A stretch of DNA of 64,000 bases from Cyclina sinensis (taxonomy: Eukaryota > Mollusca > Bivalvia > Venerida > Veneridae): the NCBI GenBank assembly GCA_012932295.1, contig JAAONU010000006.1, positions 30,902,882 through 30,966,881 on the forward strand, written 5' to 3'. The position numbers and the translations under genes were made by a program. Shown piece after piece: positions 35,601 through 47,265 of the stretch (positions are counted from its first letter, which is position 1; each line of letters begins with the position of its first letter). A model generated the notes under the pieces. It was not told where the DNA came from and searched no databases. It worked only from the letters and a program-made list of their open reading frames with translations.

Positions 35601-37585
35601 TATACCGTCCAACAATTTGAAGAGCCACCTCTAATGGAATTTTACTTTTGTACATCAAATATGCCACAGCTATAGTTACACTGCGAGAAACCCCTGCAAA
35701 ACTGAAATTAACAAAAATAAGAAAGACATCAAATCGTCTCTTTTGTCGAGAAGAAAAGCAATAAAGAGAATAGTATGCTGAAGTGAGATCATGGTTTCAT
35801 TATTTTCATTTTGTCACTAGATTATATTAAATTCATGTAAGCAAAAATGCCCGTCTTTTTATCTTTTCACTTGCATGTTAGTTTAAAAGCACTTTCAAAA
35901 CACTTCATTTGTTTAAGACATGATTCATACAGAAACTGAAGCAAGAAATTCACGGACTCTTTAGGCCAGTCTTAACATTCTAATACCATAATACATCTGT
36001 GTTCTTCTGTTTAAGGATCTATTCTTCAAATATTGTATTATAAGCATCAGCTGCGATAACTGTATCATTTAAAGGTCCCAGATGCTATGTTTACGGACTT
36101 TTTAGGGACTTTTTAAGGCCAAGTTAAATTTAGGGCCTTTTATAGGCCAATGCCAAACTTTAGGCACCTTTTAAGGCCTGTAAGAACCATGTAAGATATA
36201 TACTACTGTTTAGTTTGGTTTAAATTTATTTTACTTTACAACGATTGGGAAGCAAGTTTTTGTTAACTTTTGTTAATTCCACAAAAATGCTTCCTGGGTT
36301 GCAAACAGTACTTGTGTCAAAAGTGCAAAAGGTGACTGGTCACTCGAGACCCTACCCTCCAGGTGGGATTCAAACTAGTAACTTCTTGATCAGGAGTCTG
36401 GCATTTTCCCCCTCTACCACTGCTTAAATTGAATTTATGAATTCTGATGATAGACTGAATGATAAATCTAACTGAAACAACTGATTTTACCAATGAATGA
36501 GAACTTTGCCATTTTGACCATCACTGACTTCGTCTATAAAGTTAAACATTTCCTGAAAATGGGAAAGCAGGTCCTCTGTCTCCATATCAAGGCACTGGTG
36601 ATACAGGTATCTGAAACTTCCATTCTCCTGTAGATATAGAACATAACATTAATCCTCAGTCCTTGAAAATGAATTAAAAACATACCAATAGTGTGTCTTT
36701 AACATTTTATTTACAGCACAGATCTTCATGAATTTACAAGCCAAAATCAGACTAAAATTATTACATTATTTAAGAACAGACAAGTATCATTTATTTTACA
36801 AGAGACTCATAACTAAGTAAGGTTTGTTGTGGTCTAATAAACTCATTTTCAGATGTTCAGTAATGTAGCTGGTCAGTTTAATCAAATTCATTTTTTCCAG
36901 GCACCAATGACAGTCTTGTTTTTCTACACATAGAACCCAACAGTATTAACCTACCACTAGTGTATTAATGCAAAGGCACTTATCAATAATCAGGTAAAGG
37001 GAAGAGTGTGGTGCACTTTAAAGACTGTCTACAGACACAGTTTCAGTTAGCTAGTATGTGAAAATGACTGTAATAAAATATAGCAATGATGACAAAATCA
37101 GCATGGACCTCAGTCCTGCTACAGTTGTATGAAAAGTCTATTACATCAACATTCAACAGGTAAAAGAAACTCTTGCTAACACATAAACTGACAGGTACTT
37201 TTTCTTTTCAGCAGTCCAGTTAAAAAATCTAAGATCCTATCCATTCAGTAGTAAAAAGAAATCATAGCTGCAATAGTATTTATTTTATCTCATCATCTGA
37301 TATATTGTACAGTTTATGTCACTGGTGTATATGGAGTAAATCTTTTAAGTATGTGGAATAAACATTTTAATCAGCAAATAATCCACTGATTTTGTCCTAG
37401 AGCCTAGAAAGGTTATTCAATGCCTAACCCTGCATGCAAGAACAAGTATGTACCTCTATCCATTTCAGTGGAGTGTTATCTACTGTGATAATGTGTGTGA
37501 TTCCAGCACCGTTATATCGTTGCAGTGATTCAGCAGCATCTCTGTCTCCAACGTAGATAAACATATCTCCGATTCTGTCCATCAT
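26649..37585 (-). CDS. DUSP12: Dual specificity phosphatase 12 (eight exons, complete)
   Basis: Exons (minus): 37585-37454, 36627-36491, 35701-35588, 34161-34040, 32926-32842, 30550-30346, 27229-27181, 26851-26649. Every intron is GT-AG, phases agree, and the total is 1047 nt, 348 residues plus stop (human DUSP12 is 340). The catalytic signature HCFAGVSRS is formed across the exon 2/3 join: Cys90, Arg96, with Asp58 as likely general acid. Exon 4 carries RPNPGFMRQLELLEQMGC. The C-terminal zinc domain has C193/C196 (CMKC), then LFRTSSIL and FIEPVQWM, C268/C271 (CPKC) and C285/C287 (CPCG). This is the arrangement of the conserved eukaryotic Yvh1/DUSP12 family, which acts on phosphotyrosine/serine substrates and is linked to ribosome maturation. 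The start is the first of two adjacent ATGs; an in-frame TGA lies just upstream. Introns 5 and 6 are packed with repeats. No coding lesion is seen. Confidence 0.95.
27270..29448. mobile_element. 146-bp tandem-core repeat element in DUSP12 intron 6
   Basis: The left end is ACAAGAGGGCCATGATGGCC, then GCTCACCTGAG. The core units repeat AACCTTTCTGACAAATTTC, TTTGGACTGAAAATG, AAGGTTTTTCCATATTTGGG and GTGACCTAG about every 146 bp. The right end is CGACGTCCCACAGACGACAG, then a hairpin TGAGCCTTCGGCTCA followed by GGTGAAAA. A second element is inserted at 27917-28427. Confidence 0.75.
27917..28427. mobile_element. Short repeat element nested inside the 146-bp array
   Basis: It interrupts a core unit between GAGCTA and AATCATCAAA; the uninterrupted sister reads GAGCTAGAAATCATC. 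It starts (A)ACAAGAAATGTGTCC and ends with GACGGACTGACAGACGGAC, a CCTCCTTAAGAGTGGAGG hairpin and CATAAAA. Any target duplication is at most a few bases. Confidence 0.7.
29480..30022. repeat. Repeat element with terminal hairpin in DUSP12 intron 6
   Basis: Three diverged units carry TTTCAAAATCCATC, AATGACAAAGTTATGGA and TGACCTTGACCTT. The end is GTCTCCCTCTACC...GCGGGAGGAGAC followed by ATAAC. Confidence 0.6.
31065..32780. repeat. Tandem repeat element in DUSP12 intron 5
   Basis: Long diverged units carry GTTATATTAAAATCCATCCA (31480, 32072, 32355), AGAAGTTATACTCGCAAA and TTTGACCTTTGACC...GTGACCTTGACCTT. A CTCGAC/GTCGAG hairpin module with AAGC-GGGCTCGAC occurs near 31318, 31890 and 32752. Includes a short (AC)n run near 31273. 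Confidence 0.65.
33890..33992 (-). repeat. Possible tRNA-derived SINE remnant
   Basis: The minus strand has a B-box-like GGTTGGAATCTGACC near 33926 and tRNA-like flanking sequence. Too decayed to assign. Lies in DUSP12 intron 4-5 territory. Confidence 0.3.
36335..36422 (-). repeat. Possible tRNA-derived SINE remnant
   Basis: The minus strand reads GGTAGAGGGGGAAAATGCC and later GTTTGAATCCCACC, resembling a D-arm to B-box span of a tRNA-related SINE. In DUSP12 intron 2. Confidence 0.35.
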
Positions 37586-39086
37586 TTTTGTGTCCTTTCT
37601 AGGCAAACTTCAGCTATAACTTTTGCAAACCAGCGAATTCAAGTTGACTCTAAAAATGTCTTTTACCACAATCAGATTTCAAAGCTAAAAAAGAAAGAAA
37701 TTAAGTTAAAAATAAATTATTTAATTTCTAATCTTTCAGTCAATTAAATTTGTTTTGACTTGGTGTCCAGCAATTTTATCTGTATTTATTTTATCTCATC
37801 ATCTGATATACTGTGCACTAGTGTGCAGCTTGCGACACTTAAATTTCTAGTGTTAGGATATATATGGATGATATTAAAGCTAATTTGTGAATACGCCAAC
37901 AAGGAACAATCCAACAGTAACATAAAAAGTAAAAAAAACCATCCTATGAGAGTGAGAAAATTTTTGATAGGCGATATCTTTTTCCAAGTCTAAGGTTTGA
38001 CTTTGACAATAATAAAAAATGTCTACAAAATGGGTCAAACCATCAACGACAGGTTAATTAGGCCACTCTATAAGAACCTTCATAGCATGACTATTTCAGA
38101 CGAAATCAATTTATCTGTGCATAGGTGGCAGATACCAGTTTCACACTGAAATTTAGTGTCTGATGACCACTCAAACTGTTTGCGCCTCACTGACAATCCC
38201 AATACAAAAACCTGAAAAGAAAAGTACAGCTAATCTTATAGGACTGAAGACAATCTACAACAAAAACTCAAACTTCAGATGAAACACTTCTCTAAAAAAA
38301 TCAGCTGCAAGAAAGAAACTACTCCCAAGCCCCGCTTTTCGACCCCTGGCCGAGGCAAATTCTATGAAACAGACAAGTCGCCTGATATTCAAAGGCACAC
38401 GGTACAGTCATAACACTACATGCTAATTATTTGTCTGTTAAGGCACACCTAAATCAGCTAGTGCTAGATACCTGTCAACGCTACACTTTTTTCGGTATCC
38501 AGCTCAGACAGCATCCTATTGAACTTCAGCAGCCGAAACCACTGACATAACCTGCTTTCATCAGTTTCGAATTTCAAGCTCCTACTTCACACTGAGTACA
38601 TTTCAATACTGTTCAATAGCGAAAAACCTAAGAGAACCTCATCCTGACCACTCTGGATACCCATATCTTCATGTATTAATTAATTTAGACTTCAGCAATA
38701 CACATGTTAATGCATCATACCCTCTCATTAATAATTTTTACAAGGTCAGTTCGAATGTGTGGCTGAAAAACTGGTATATGCTACCATATTTCCTATCCGA
38801 AATTTATAGTAATACGCGAAAACATATTACAATTATATTTTCTGATGAATTTACTGAACAAAAAGAAATAAGAGTTTAATAACTTTGAAGACTGTTGCTT
38901 TTACCTAAACAAATTGATAACTAAAGACAACACATGTAACGATCTACTAGAAAAAAGAAATAAGTTTATTTCTATCAGATGTGAAATAGTGGATCCAATC
39001 AACAATCATCAAAAGCGGAGAACCAGGCACATTAGGTTACAGAGCACTAAATCAACTTCAACTGCCAAAAGTCAAATTCTGACTAC
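37586..39086. other. DUSP12 upstream region, no firm feature
   Basis: Presumed promoter side of DUSP12. A direct repeat of about 28 bp (TATTTATTTTATCTCATC, then ATCTGATATA) occurs at 37277-37304 in intron 1 and at 37783-37810 here. No TATA or initiator can be assigned with confidence. Confidence 0.35.
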
Positions 39087-39112
39087 TTCAACTTCAACTT
39101 CAACTTCAACTT
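39087..39112. repeat. Microsatellite (TTCAAC)n
   Basis: Just over four perfect copies, close to the 3' end of a minus-strand LINE. Confidence 0.85.
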
Positions 39113-39130
39113 AATACTGCCAAAAGTCAA

Positions 39131-40695
39131 TACTGACTATACTAGGCAGGCGCATGTCAGGAACATTTAAAATTATAAAAGTTAATAACAAAGAAAACAA
39201 GATTTAACTGAAGATCTTTCTCAAACATTTATTTTAAGTACTTTAAAATCTATAAAACTTGTTTAGTCCACTGATAAAAGCTGGCACAGTTGGGGTAGCC
39301 TTAATCTCGGTCGGTAATTCGTTCCAGAGTCGTATAGTCCTTGGGAAGAATGAGTTCATGTGATGTTGTGTTTTTGATTGTGGAATGAGGAATTTGCTGT
39401 TTCTTGTGTTTGTAAGGTGATTGTGATCAACATTGACCTGATTGTTTTTTATTTTGTGTAGCATGACCAGGCTGGCATGGTTTCGCCTTTGTTCTAAAGT
39501 TGACCATTTTAGTTCTTTGATCATGTTTGTTACACTGCTTGTATAGTGGTAATCATTATGAACGTACCTTGCAGCTGACCTCTGGACCATTTCTATTCTG
39601 TGTGTGAGATATTTTTGCCATGGATGCCATATGGTTGAGCAGTATTCAACCTGTGGTCATACATATGTTTTGTATGCTGCTTCTTTGAGTTGTTTGTTTT
39701 GTGTTTTGACGTTTCGTCTGATGAACCTTAAGCTGTGTTTTGCTTTGTTTGTGATATTGTTTATGTGGGATGACCAATTTAGGTTTCTACTTATTGTAAC
39801 TCCTAAGTATTTTGCATTTTCTGTGGTTTTCAGTTTAGTGTTATGTAGGGTGTAAGGAAAGATGACCGGTTTCTTTTTCCTGTGTATTCTGAGAACTTCA
39901 CACTTGTCAGGGTTGAATTCCATTGACCATTTTTTTTTTCCCATATTTCAAGGTTGTGCAAATCATTTTGTAAGGTTTGTGCAGATGCTTGTGATTTAAT
40001 TGTTAAATAAACTATGGTGTCGTCGGCAAATAGACGCACCCGGCTCCTGACACTTCCTGGTAGGTCATTGATGTATGCGAGAAAGAGACATGGACCTAAG
40101 ACCGATCCCTGCGGGACACCAGAAAGCACAGGGAGCCTGTCAGAGACCTTGTTTTCCACTAATACTTGTTGTGATCTGTTTTTGAGAAAGTTTTGAATCC
40201 ATGAACTGATGTGTGGATGAACTCCCATGTGTTTCAGCTTGTGTATGAGTTTGTGGTGGTCTACTTTGTCAAAAGCTTTACTGAAATCCATGACTATGAC
40301 ATCAGTTTGTTGACCTTGATCAAGGTTGTCAGCTATTTCTTGTGTGAAGCCAATGAGCTGTGTCTCACATCTATGTTTTGACCTGAATCCATGTTGCTGT
40401 GGGCAAAGTATGTTGTGTTTGTCAAAGTAATCCATCATGTTTGAAACAATGATGTGTTCCATTAGTTTTGATGCTATACATGTGAGTGATATTGGTCTGT
40501 AATTGCTAGGTTTTGATTTTGACCCTTTTTTGTATGCTGGTGTGATGATGGCATGTTTCCAATCCTTAGGAACAATACCTGTGTCTAGTGATCTTTGGAA
40601 TACGATTTTAAGGATTGGTGCTATCTCTGTGTGTAGCTCTTTGAGTAACCTAGGTGAAATCTCATCTGGACCTTGGGCTTTGTGGGGGTTTAGTC
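39131..40695 (-). mobile_element. 5'-truncated LINE, copy A
   Basis: Minus-strand non-LTR retrotransposon from within the reverse transcriptase to the 3' tail, ending ...CCTGCCTAGTATAGTC at 39131-39150. Its truncated 5' end abuts, at 40695/40696, the identical 3' tail of a second copy (B). Confidence 0.8.
39243..40695 (-). pseudogene. LINE reverse transcriptase, copy A, broken
   Basis: RT motifs are clear: PDEISPRLLKELH, YRPISLTCIASKLMEH, DFSKAFDKVDH, SGVPQGSVLGP and LFADDT (the catalytic pair). The frame shifts at an A-run (about 39935) and resumes with FNPDKCEVLRI and KYLGVTIS. A stop near 39655 precedes the C-terminal segment that ends FISGLNKFYRF at 39243. The domain is otherwise complete from the fingers onward. 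No endonuclease remains. Clade not assigned. Confidence 0.85.
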
Positions 40696-40841
40696 CATAG
40701 ACTATACTAGGCAGGCGCGTGTCAGGAACATTAAAATTGTCAGTGATAAAAACCAATTAAATTAGAGTTTTGCTAAAGATCTTGTGAATATTTAGCATCT
40801 ATAAAATTTGTTCAATCCAGTGATAAAAGCTGGTACAGTTG
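40696..40841 (-). mobile_element. LINE copy B, 3' part
   Basis: Matches the 3' end of copy A (39131-39285 region): ...AGCTTTTATCACTGGATTGA through the tail CCTGCCTAGTATAGTC. Its upstream continuation is at 44597-44651; a plus-strand LINE separates the two parts. Confidence 0.75.
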
Positions 40842-40891
40842 AAATACCCATGTGGCAGTTGTTATAAACCAGTGGAAAGAATCATCGTGCT

Positions 40892-42141
40892 GTGTGTTGT
40901 GAAAGGTGTTATATTGGGGTACATATTAAATATGCAAACATAAAACCTGATGCATATATTGAAATGAGCAGAGATGATAAACCATGGCTATTCTCCAACT
41001 ATAGAAATTTCCATTTCACTGACACTTTCTTTGAAGACCCAGGATATTTTGACATTAGTTCGGTTTCATCTAGTGTTGATGCAGACGTGCCATATACTTT
41101 TGACACTTTAATAATAATTAGAAGGAACTATCCCAAAAGATTTGTGTGCGCTTACATGAACATTAACAGTGTAGGTAACAAATTTGACATTCTGAAAGAA
41201 ATTCTTATAAAAATGTTGCTGAGTTGCTATTTATTGCAGAAACTAAATTGGATAACTATTTTCCCAATGCACAATTTGAAGTAGATAACCTTCGTCTTTG
41301 GAGATTAGATAGAACTGGAAATGGTGGCGGTTAGATGGCTTACCTTCACTCAGATATTGCAGGCGACAGAAAACAACAATTTGAGTTTCAAAAAAAAAAC
41401 AAAACAGAATCTATTTGTATTGAGGTAACTCTGAACAAAACCAAAATTATGTTTTCTGGTGTATATAAGCCACCAAACCTATGTAAAACAGAGTTTGAAG
41501 AAGATAGTTTCTTAAATATTGATAAAATGACCCCAAAGTATAAGAGTATAGTAATATTAGGAGATTTAAATTTTGACTGGTTAGATAATACTAAAAATGA
41601 ACCACTGAAACATTTATGTGACATATTTGATCTACAAAATTTTATATCAAATTCAACATGTTTCACAAAGAACAGTAGTTCTACACTTTGGGATGTTACA
41701 CTCTCAAATAACAGCTCCAGTATTGGGAGAAATATTAATTTTAACTGTGGGATTAGTGATGTTCATAACATGTTTGGCATACAGTTGAAGGGCGAATTCT
41801 CACTCAGTAAACCTAAATGGACCACCTACAGAGGTTACAAAAATTTTGATATTGAGATGTTCCATGAAAAATTGTTCAATGAGTTTAAAAATTTGGAAGC
41901 CGATTCAGATGTAAATATTATGTATAACTCTTTTAGTGATAAGTTTATAAATGTAATCAATACATGTACACCTTTGAAGAAAAAGAAAACGATGGCGAAC
42001 CCAGTACCCTACATGAATAAAACTCTAAAACAAGCTATTTACAAAAAGAGAATGTTACAAAATGTGTACTTTAAAAATAAAACATCTAAAAATTGGGAGA
42101 AGTACAGAATTCAAAGAAACACTCTCACTGACCTAAGATGA
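40892..42141 (+). pseudogene. LINE copy C, N-terminal segment and AP-like endonuclease
   Basis: 40892-41284 holds a segment with YIEMSRDDKPWLF and then FVCAYMNINSVGNKF, the start of the endonuclease. A frame break near 41210 and a stop near 41333 precede 41335-42141, which shows SGVYKPPN, IVILGDLNFDW and ISDVHNMFG, the order of LINE EEP-family endonucleases (the final SDH motif is altered to SDVHN). Confidence 0.8.
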
Positions 42142-42599
42142 AAATCAGTAAATAAATATTTTTAGACTGCTGTTTAGGGGGTGTAAGAATAAAGATTTTG
42201 GCCAGTAAAGCCATTTATTACAAACAAAGGTACATATACTCAGAAAGACATTATATTAAGCGAGAATGAAAAACTAATTAATGATCAAAAACAGGTGTGT
42301 GAAAGTTTTAATGATTTTTCGTAAATGTGGCGGAAAAAATAGGTGAAAATCAATTGAGGTAAATAACGAACATCCAAGTATTTCATCTATTAGAGATAAC
42401 TTGAGTACAAATGACAGTTTGTCTTTTGTACCTGTTGATAAGAACTTTGTAAGTAAACATATAGATAAATGAAGTGTTGATAAGGCCACTGGCAATGATG
42501 AAATATCAGCAAGGATGATTAAATTAGCAAAACCTGTTGTATTAAAACCAATTACCGATATTGTAAATACAAGTATTTTTACATCTGTCTTTCCAGATA

Positions 42600-43733
42600 A
42601 GTAAAAATAGCCCAAGTCTCCCCACTGTATAAGAAAAACAGCAGTATAGATAAAAATAGTTACAGACCAGTTAGCATTTTACCAATCATGTCTAAAATTC
42701 TTGAACGTACAGTTAACCATCAGCTAATGGAATTTTTTAGCAAACATTTTAATATATATCTCTCAGCTTTTAGACCGGAGTATGGTTGCCAAAGTAAACT
42801 TTTAAAAATTGTAGAAGACTGGAAACAGGTATTAGATAAAAATAATTATATATAGGGGCTATTTTAATGGATCTGTCCAAAGCGTTTGATTGTTTACCCC
42901 ACGATTTACTTCTTTTAAAACTGAAAACTTATGGGTTGTCACTGGAAGCAACGGAATTGATGAAATCTTATTTAACTAATAGAAAATGTGTGAACGTAAG
43001 TTCTTTTCAAAGCATGTTTCAGGAAATATATGAAGGCGTGCCTCAAGGCAATATACTTGGACCCGTTCTCTTTAATATTCTTATTAATGATATTTTTCAT
43101 TTTGTCAAATACTGCAGATTGTACAACTATGCTGATGACAACACTCTTTCTCATGCTGACAGTAACATTCAAAAAGTTAAGAAGAGTTTAGAATATAACA
43201 GTGAAGTATTAATTAAATGGTTTAGTGATAATCAAATGAAAGCAATCCCAGATAACTTCCAACCTGTTGCTGTCGGGGCAAAATCATACAAGGGAATCAT
43301 ATGTTTCAATCTTGCAGGTAACAAGATTAAATGCGATGAAGATGTTAAATTTTTAGGAGTAACCATAGATTTTAAACTTAATTTTGATAAACACATTAGT
43401 ACCATCTGTAAAAAGGCACCAAGACAGTTAAATGTATTAAAGAGAATTGGAAACAAACTTTGCAAACTGGGAAAACTAGATATCTATAATTCGTTTATAT
43501 TATTTAATTTCAGTTATTGCCCTTTAACCTGGCATTTTTGCAGTGAAAAAAATACACGTAAACTCGAAAAGATACAAGAAAGGGCTTTAAGATTTATTTA
43601 CAATGGTTACGTGTCAAGCTATGATGAATTATTAATTAGGTCTAAAATGCAAACCATAAAACTTAGAAGAATCAGAACCATGGCTCTTGAAGCATTTAAA
43701 ATTATGAAGCCTTTGCATTTAAATTGTAAATAG
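42600..43733 (+). pseudogene. LINE copy C, reverse transcriptase
   Basis: 42605-42855 encodes PLYKKNSSIDKNSYRPVSIL and related motifs before a stop (TAG near 42854). 42867-43733 is open and has MDLSKAFDCLPHD, EGVPQGNILGPVLF, YADD (catalytic aspartates kept) and KFLGVTIDFKLNF, then a C-terminal segment ending LHLNCK. A decayed tail with RTTTYGLHSFRFTGLKLW follows to about 43970. Confidence 0.85.
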
Positions 43734-44596
43734 GCAAAATCCTGTGTATCTTAACGACTTGATATGTATTAAAATTTAAAAAAAACACTCATATTCTTTT
43801 AGGTATTCCAAAACAGCTACTATACCACAGGTAAGAACCACAACTTATGGCTTACATTCTTTCCGTTTCACTGGTCTCAAATTATGGAGTAAGCTGCCAC
43901 AACATTTTAGGGAGGAAACGAATTTTAGTCATTTTCAAAGTATGGTTAATGCCTGGAACGGAGAGTAATGTTCATCCCGTTTTGTATCTAGCGTTTAGTT
44001 ACTGTTTTGTTGCTATTCTGCTGTTTTGTAGTTGCTTTTATTTGCTTTCCTAATTTAATAACTGATCTTTTTATTTCAGTTTGCAAACTGCTTCTGCTTT
44101 TAGTTCTGTATTGCTATCAGTTTATAGTAGCAGAGCTACTTTTGCTTATTTTACAGAAGTTCTTAAGCGTATTGAATTTATAAATTATTTCTAAGGCAAT
44201 GCCTATCAGCATGCATTAGGTGAGCTATAGTAAAATGCTCTACTTATCAATGTCAGAACGCACCTGCATAGTTAAAACATTGTATTGTATGATATAAGTT
44301 TTTAATTTCAAATTACTTCAGATCTTAACCTGTTTAAATCGAATGAAGGTTTATTACAACGAGTGTGCATTATATTAAGTGAGCTTTGTCAGGTTGCGTA
44401 TAATACATAAATATAGTTTTATCAATGATATTTAATGATAGATTATGATGTGTATGTGCATGTTGTATGATGTAACTGATAAATGTGCTGTTACTTGCTC
44501 AGTTTGTTAATGTAATAGTCGGTCAAAACATTTATAGCTTATGCTACTTTTTGAATTACTTACCGACTGAAAATAAAATTTGTATTTGTATGTATT

Positions 44597-44651
44597 TGGG
44601 GTAGCCTTAACTTCAGTCGGTAATTCGTTCCAAGTCGTATAGTCCTTGGAA
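44597..44651 (-). mobile_element. LINE copy B, 5' remainder
   Basis: GGGGTAGCCTTAACTTCAGT...TAGTCCTTGG matches copy A at about 39292-39345. It is 5'-truncated at about 44651. Confidence 0.7.
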
Positions 44652-44699
44652 TCTTGATCTTGCACGACATTTTTGCACCGTGCAGGCGTCAAGTGTCTA

Positions 44700-46160
44700 C
44701 TTAATATTTGTGAATGGATTTGGTTAGGTTGGAGAAGGTAGATACTGGGTCTGTTGATGATTTACTCTTCTGGAGAAGTTCCTTAGGTAGTGAGTTCAAG
44801 TCCCTGATGGCATTTGACTTGAAACTAAATTTGTATAGGTCAGTCCTTGCATAAATTAATTTATAGTGTTCCTCTAGTCTCAATAATGCGACTTTAGGCA
44901 GGATGCTGCCTTTACTCTGAAGGCGGATATCGAGCACTCAAAAATAGCACAATATTCAACTTTTTGAGTACAATTATTTGGACTACGTGTTCTTCATGAT
45001 GGCTCTTGGATGCACGCGAAGGTTTCTGAAGCTGACAAACAGGTATATGTGCTTTGCCATTAAGTCCTTTGTAGAGAAGTATTAAACGACTGATTTTAAT
45101 GGTTCAAGTTTTAGTTAATTTAGGATTCTGGTCATGCTGCCTGGTTCAGAGTCATAATTTGATGAGATAATGCGGGCAGATCTTTCCTGTACAGATTATA
45201 ATTTTTTAATGAGATACTCCTGGTGTGGGTCCCGAACAGCACTTGAATATTCTAAAACTGGTCTTATGAGTCCTTTGTATACTAGAAGTTTGATATCTGC
45301 AGAACATGCATGCAGGTTCCTTTTATGCAGTCCTAATGTTCTGTATGCTGTATTACAGGTTTCTTCAATATGTTTGTTCCAGGTTAGATTATTGGTTACA
45401 TGGACTCCCAGGTATTTAATGGACTGTAGAAAACCAACTGGTGTGTCTAGGAGAGTGTATTTGGTACTTTATACATGACTTTTTCTATTTCTAGAGAGAG
45501 TCATCATGTTACAATTTGCAGGTTGAAATCTCATTCCCCATGTTTGAGTTCATTTAATTAGTTTATCTATATCATGTTGAAGTAACTCAGTATTTCAATC
45601 TATTTCTCTAGTCTTTCAGTGAATCTATTTCTCTATGACAAACACAATCGTCAACAAAAAGTATGATGTTGGAAGTTATTTTTTAGGAAATATCGTTGAT
45701 ATGAACCAGGAATAAAATTGGGCCATGTGGCACGCCGGATTGTAATTAGATAAAGCCGAATTTTCACCATTTACAATAACACATTGTTTCCGATTCACTA
45801 GGAAGGATATTCTTGGGGACACCATATTTATATAGTTTAGATTTTAGTAACTCGTGTGGGACTGTATCGAACGCTTTTACGAAATCAAGTATAAAGATGT
45901 CTGTTTGTTTGTTGTGTTCAATAGAATGATTCCAGTCATTTATTACTGTAGTAAGTTGGGTTTTGTGCTTTGTGCTTTACGGAATGAATGTTGTCTTTTA
46001 TTCAGAATATCATAATTTTCAAAATGGATCCTGAGATTGGAGCAGATCACATGCTCTAATAGTCTGCAGCATATACAGGTTAGTGACACTGGTCTGTAGT
46101 TACTTGGTAAGGATTTATCATTCTGTAAATAGGGCAGATGTTTGCCATTATCCAATCTTC
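44700..46160 (-). pseudogene. Degenerate LINE reverse transcriptase, copy D
   Basis: Minus-strand pieces: NYRPVSLTCICCRLLEHVI (about 46090), a palm region around 45700-45900 interrupted by stops, and a C-terminal piece NAIRDLNSLPKELL near 44790. Many stops and frame shifts. Confidence 0.7.
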
Positions 46161-46309
46161 TGGTATTGAGAATAAGTCAACAGATTGCTGGAATATATGA
46201 GCAAGTACATCGGTGATTATATTTCTTTCAAAAAACGAGGGTGTATGGAGTCAGGACCAATAAATTTGGAGGCATTTAAATTATTTAATAAATTAAAAGA
46301 ATGAGTAGG

Positions 46310-46445
46310 AAGAATGCATTTATGTAACATTGTGTTTTTGACTACAGTATATGGATTTTGTTGTTTCCTGTGCGGTGATCATTATCGACATTGATCTGTT
46401 TATTTTTTTATTTTAAAAAAGCCTGACCAGGCTAGCTTGATTTCG
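46310..46445 (-). mobile_element. LINE C-terminal fragment, copy E
   Basis: Resembles 39355-39490 of copy A (shared TTGTGTTTTTGA, ATTGATCTGTTTATT, CCTGACCAGGCT). Confidence 0.55.
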
Positions 46446-46546
46446 TCTTTTTTTTATATGTTGGCACTTTGACACTTGGTCATTGTGAGTATGTCTACAA
46501 TGCTCAGTGGTATGTTGGCATAGATATGACATGTGTATTTATCTTT

Positions 46547-47265
46547 TTATTTAAGTTGTGATAACGAGATAATATGTCGTAATAATGTTTAACATAGACT
46601 TCTACAGACAAGCTCTTTAATAATTTTCTTGTCAGACACAACACTCTTTTTTTGAAATTTGATATTTGGCATTGTATATCAAGAATCTAATAAGATGGTT
46701 TAAATGATGCGTCTCGGGTCATTTTTGGCTCAACATCGTTGGATCAAATGTTTTACATGAAAAGATATAGAATACTTTTTCAACAGAAAACCTTAAAACT
46801 CTTCTTGTATGTAATCATATGGACCAGATTTATGCATGAAACATTGCCTAGTGAACCTGAACAATTTCTTTTTTGTATAGATATTATGCAAAATACAACG
46901 ATAAGTAAGAGTCTCTGTGCTCAGTCACCACTTCGAACAATGACTATTTCCGACTGGTAAAATTATCTCGTTCCCACGTCTTTAAAATCTCTTTTCTACG
47001 ACTCAATATCTCGTCACCACAACTTATATATCTCGTTTCCACGACATAATAGCTCGTTACCACAACATATCTCGTTCCCACAACTTAATTATCTCGTACC
47101 TACGACATATGATCCCTTTTCCATGACATATTTTCTCGTTACCACGACTGAAAATCTCGTTACCACACTTTAATCATTTCGTTACTAAGACTTAATATCT
47201 CGTTCCACAACATATTGTCTCGTTCTCGCGACTTTATATCTCGTTACCACTACATAAATAAAAAC
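46547..47265. repeat. Element with ATCTCGTTACCACGAC minisatellite and inverted copy
   Basis: 46965-47262 holds about a dozen imperfect units of roughly 23 bp (ATCTCGTTACCACGACTTAAT). One inverted unit (GTTGTGATAACGAGATAATA) lies at about 46555-46574, so the region may be a foldback-type element with a repeated right arm. Confidence 0.6.

Larger units (their letters stand above)
40842..44596 (+). mobile_element. LINE copy C, plus strand, inserted into copy B
   Basis: The left flank ...GGTACAGTTG (to 40841) and right flank GGGTAGCCTTAA (from 44598) join to the uninterrupted CACAGTTGGGGTAGCCTTAA seen at about 39280-39299, so C landed inside B. C carries a cysteine-containing N-terminal segment, an endonuclease and a reverse transcriptase, all decayed, and ends with an A/T-rich tail (AAAATAAAATTTGTATTTG). 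Confidence 0.75.

Noticed and set aside
40696..40756. Start of the LINE copy A open frame upstream of the RT core
   Set aside because: This stretch matches the non-coding 3' tail of copy B; the first twenty or so residues are a chance in-frame fusion.
41388..41666. Minus-strand frame opposite the plus-strand LINE endonuclease
   Set aside because: Shadow frame of a recognised LINE coding region.
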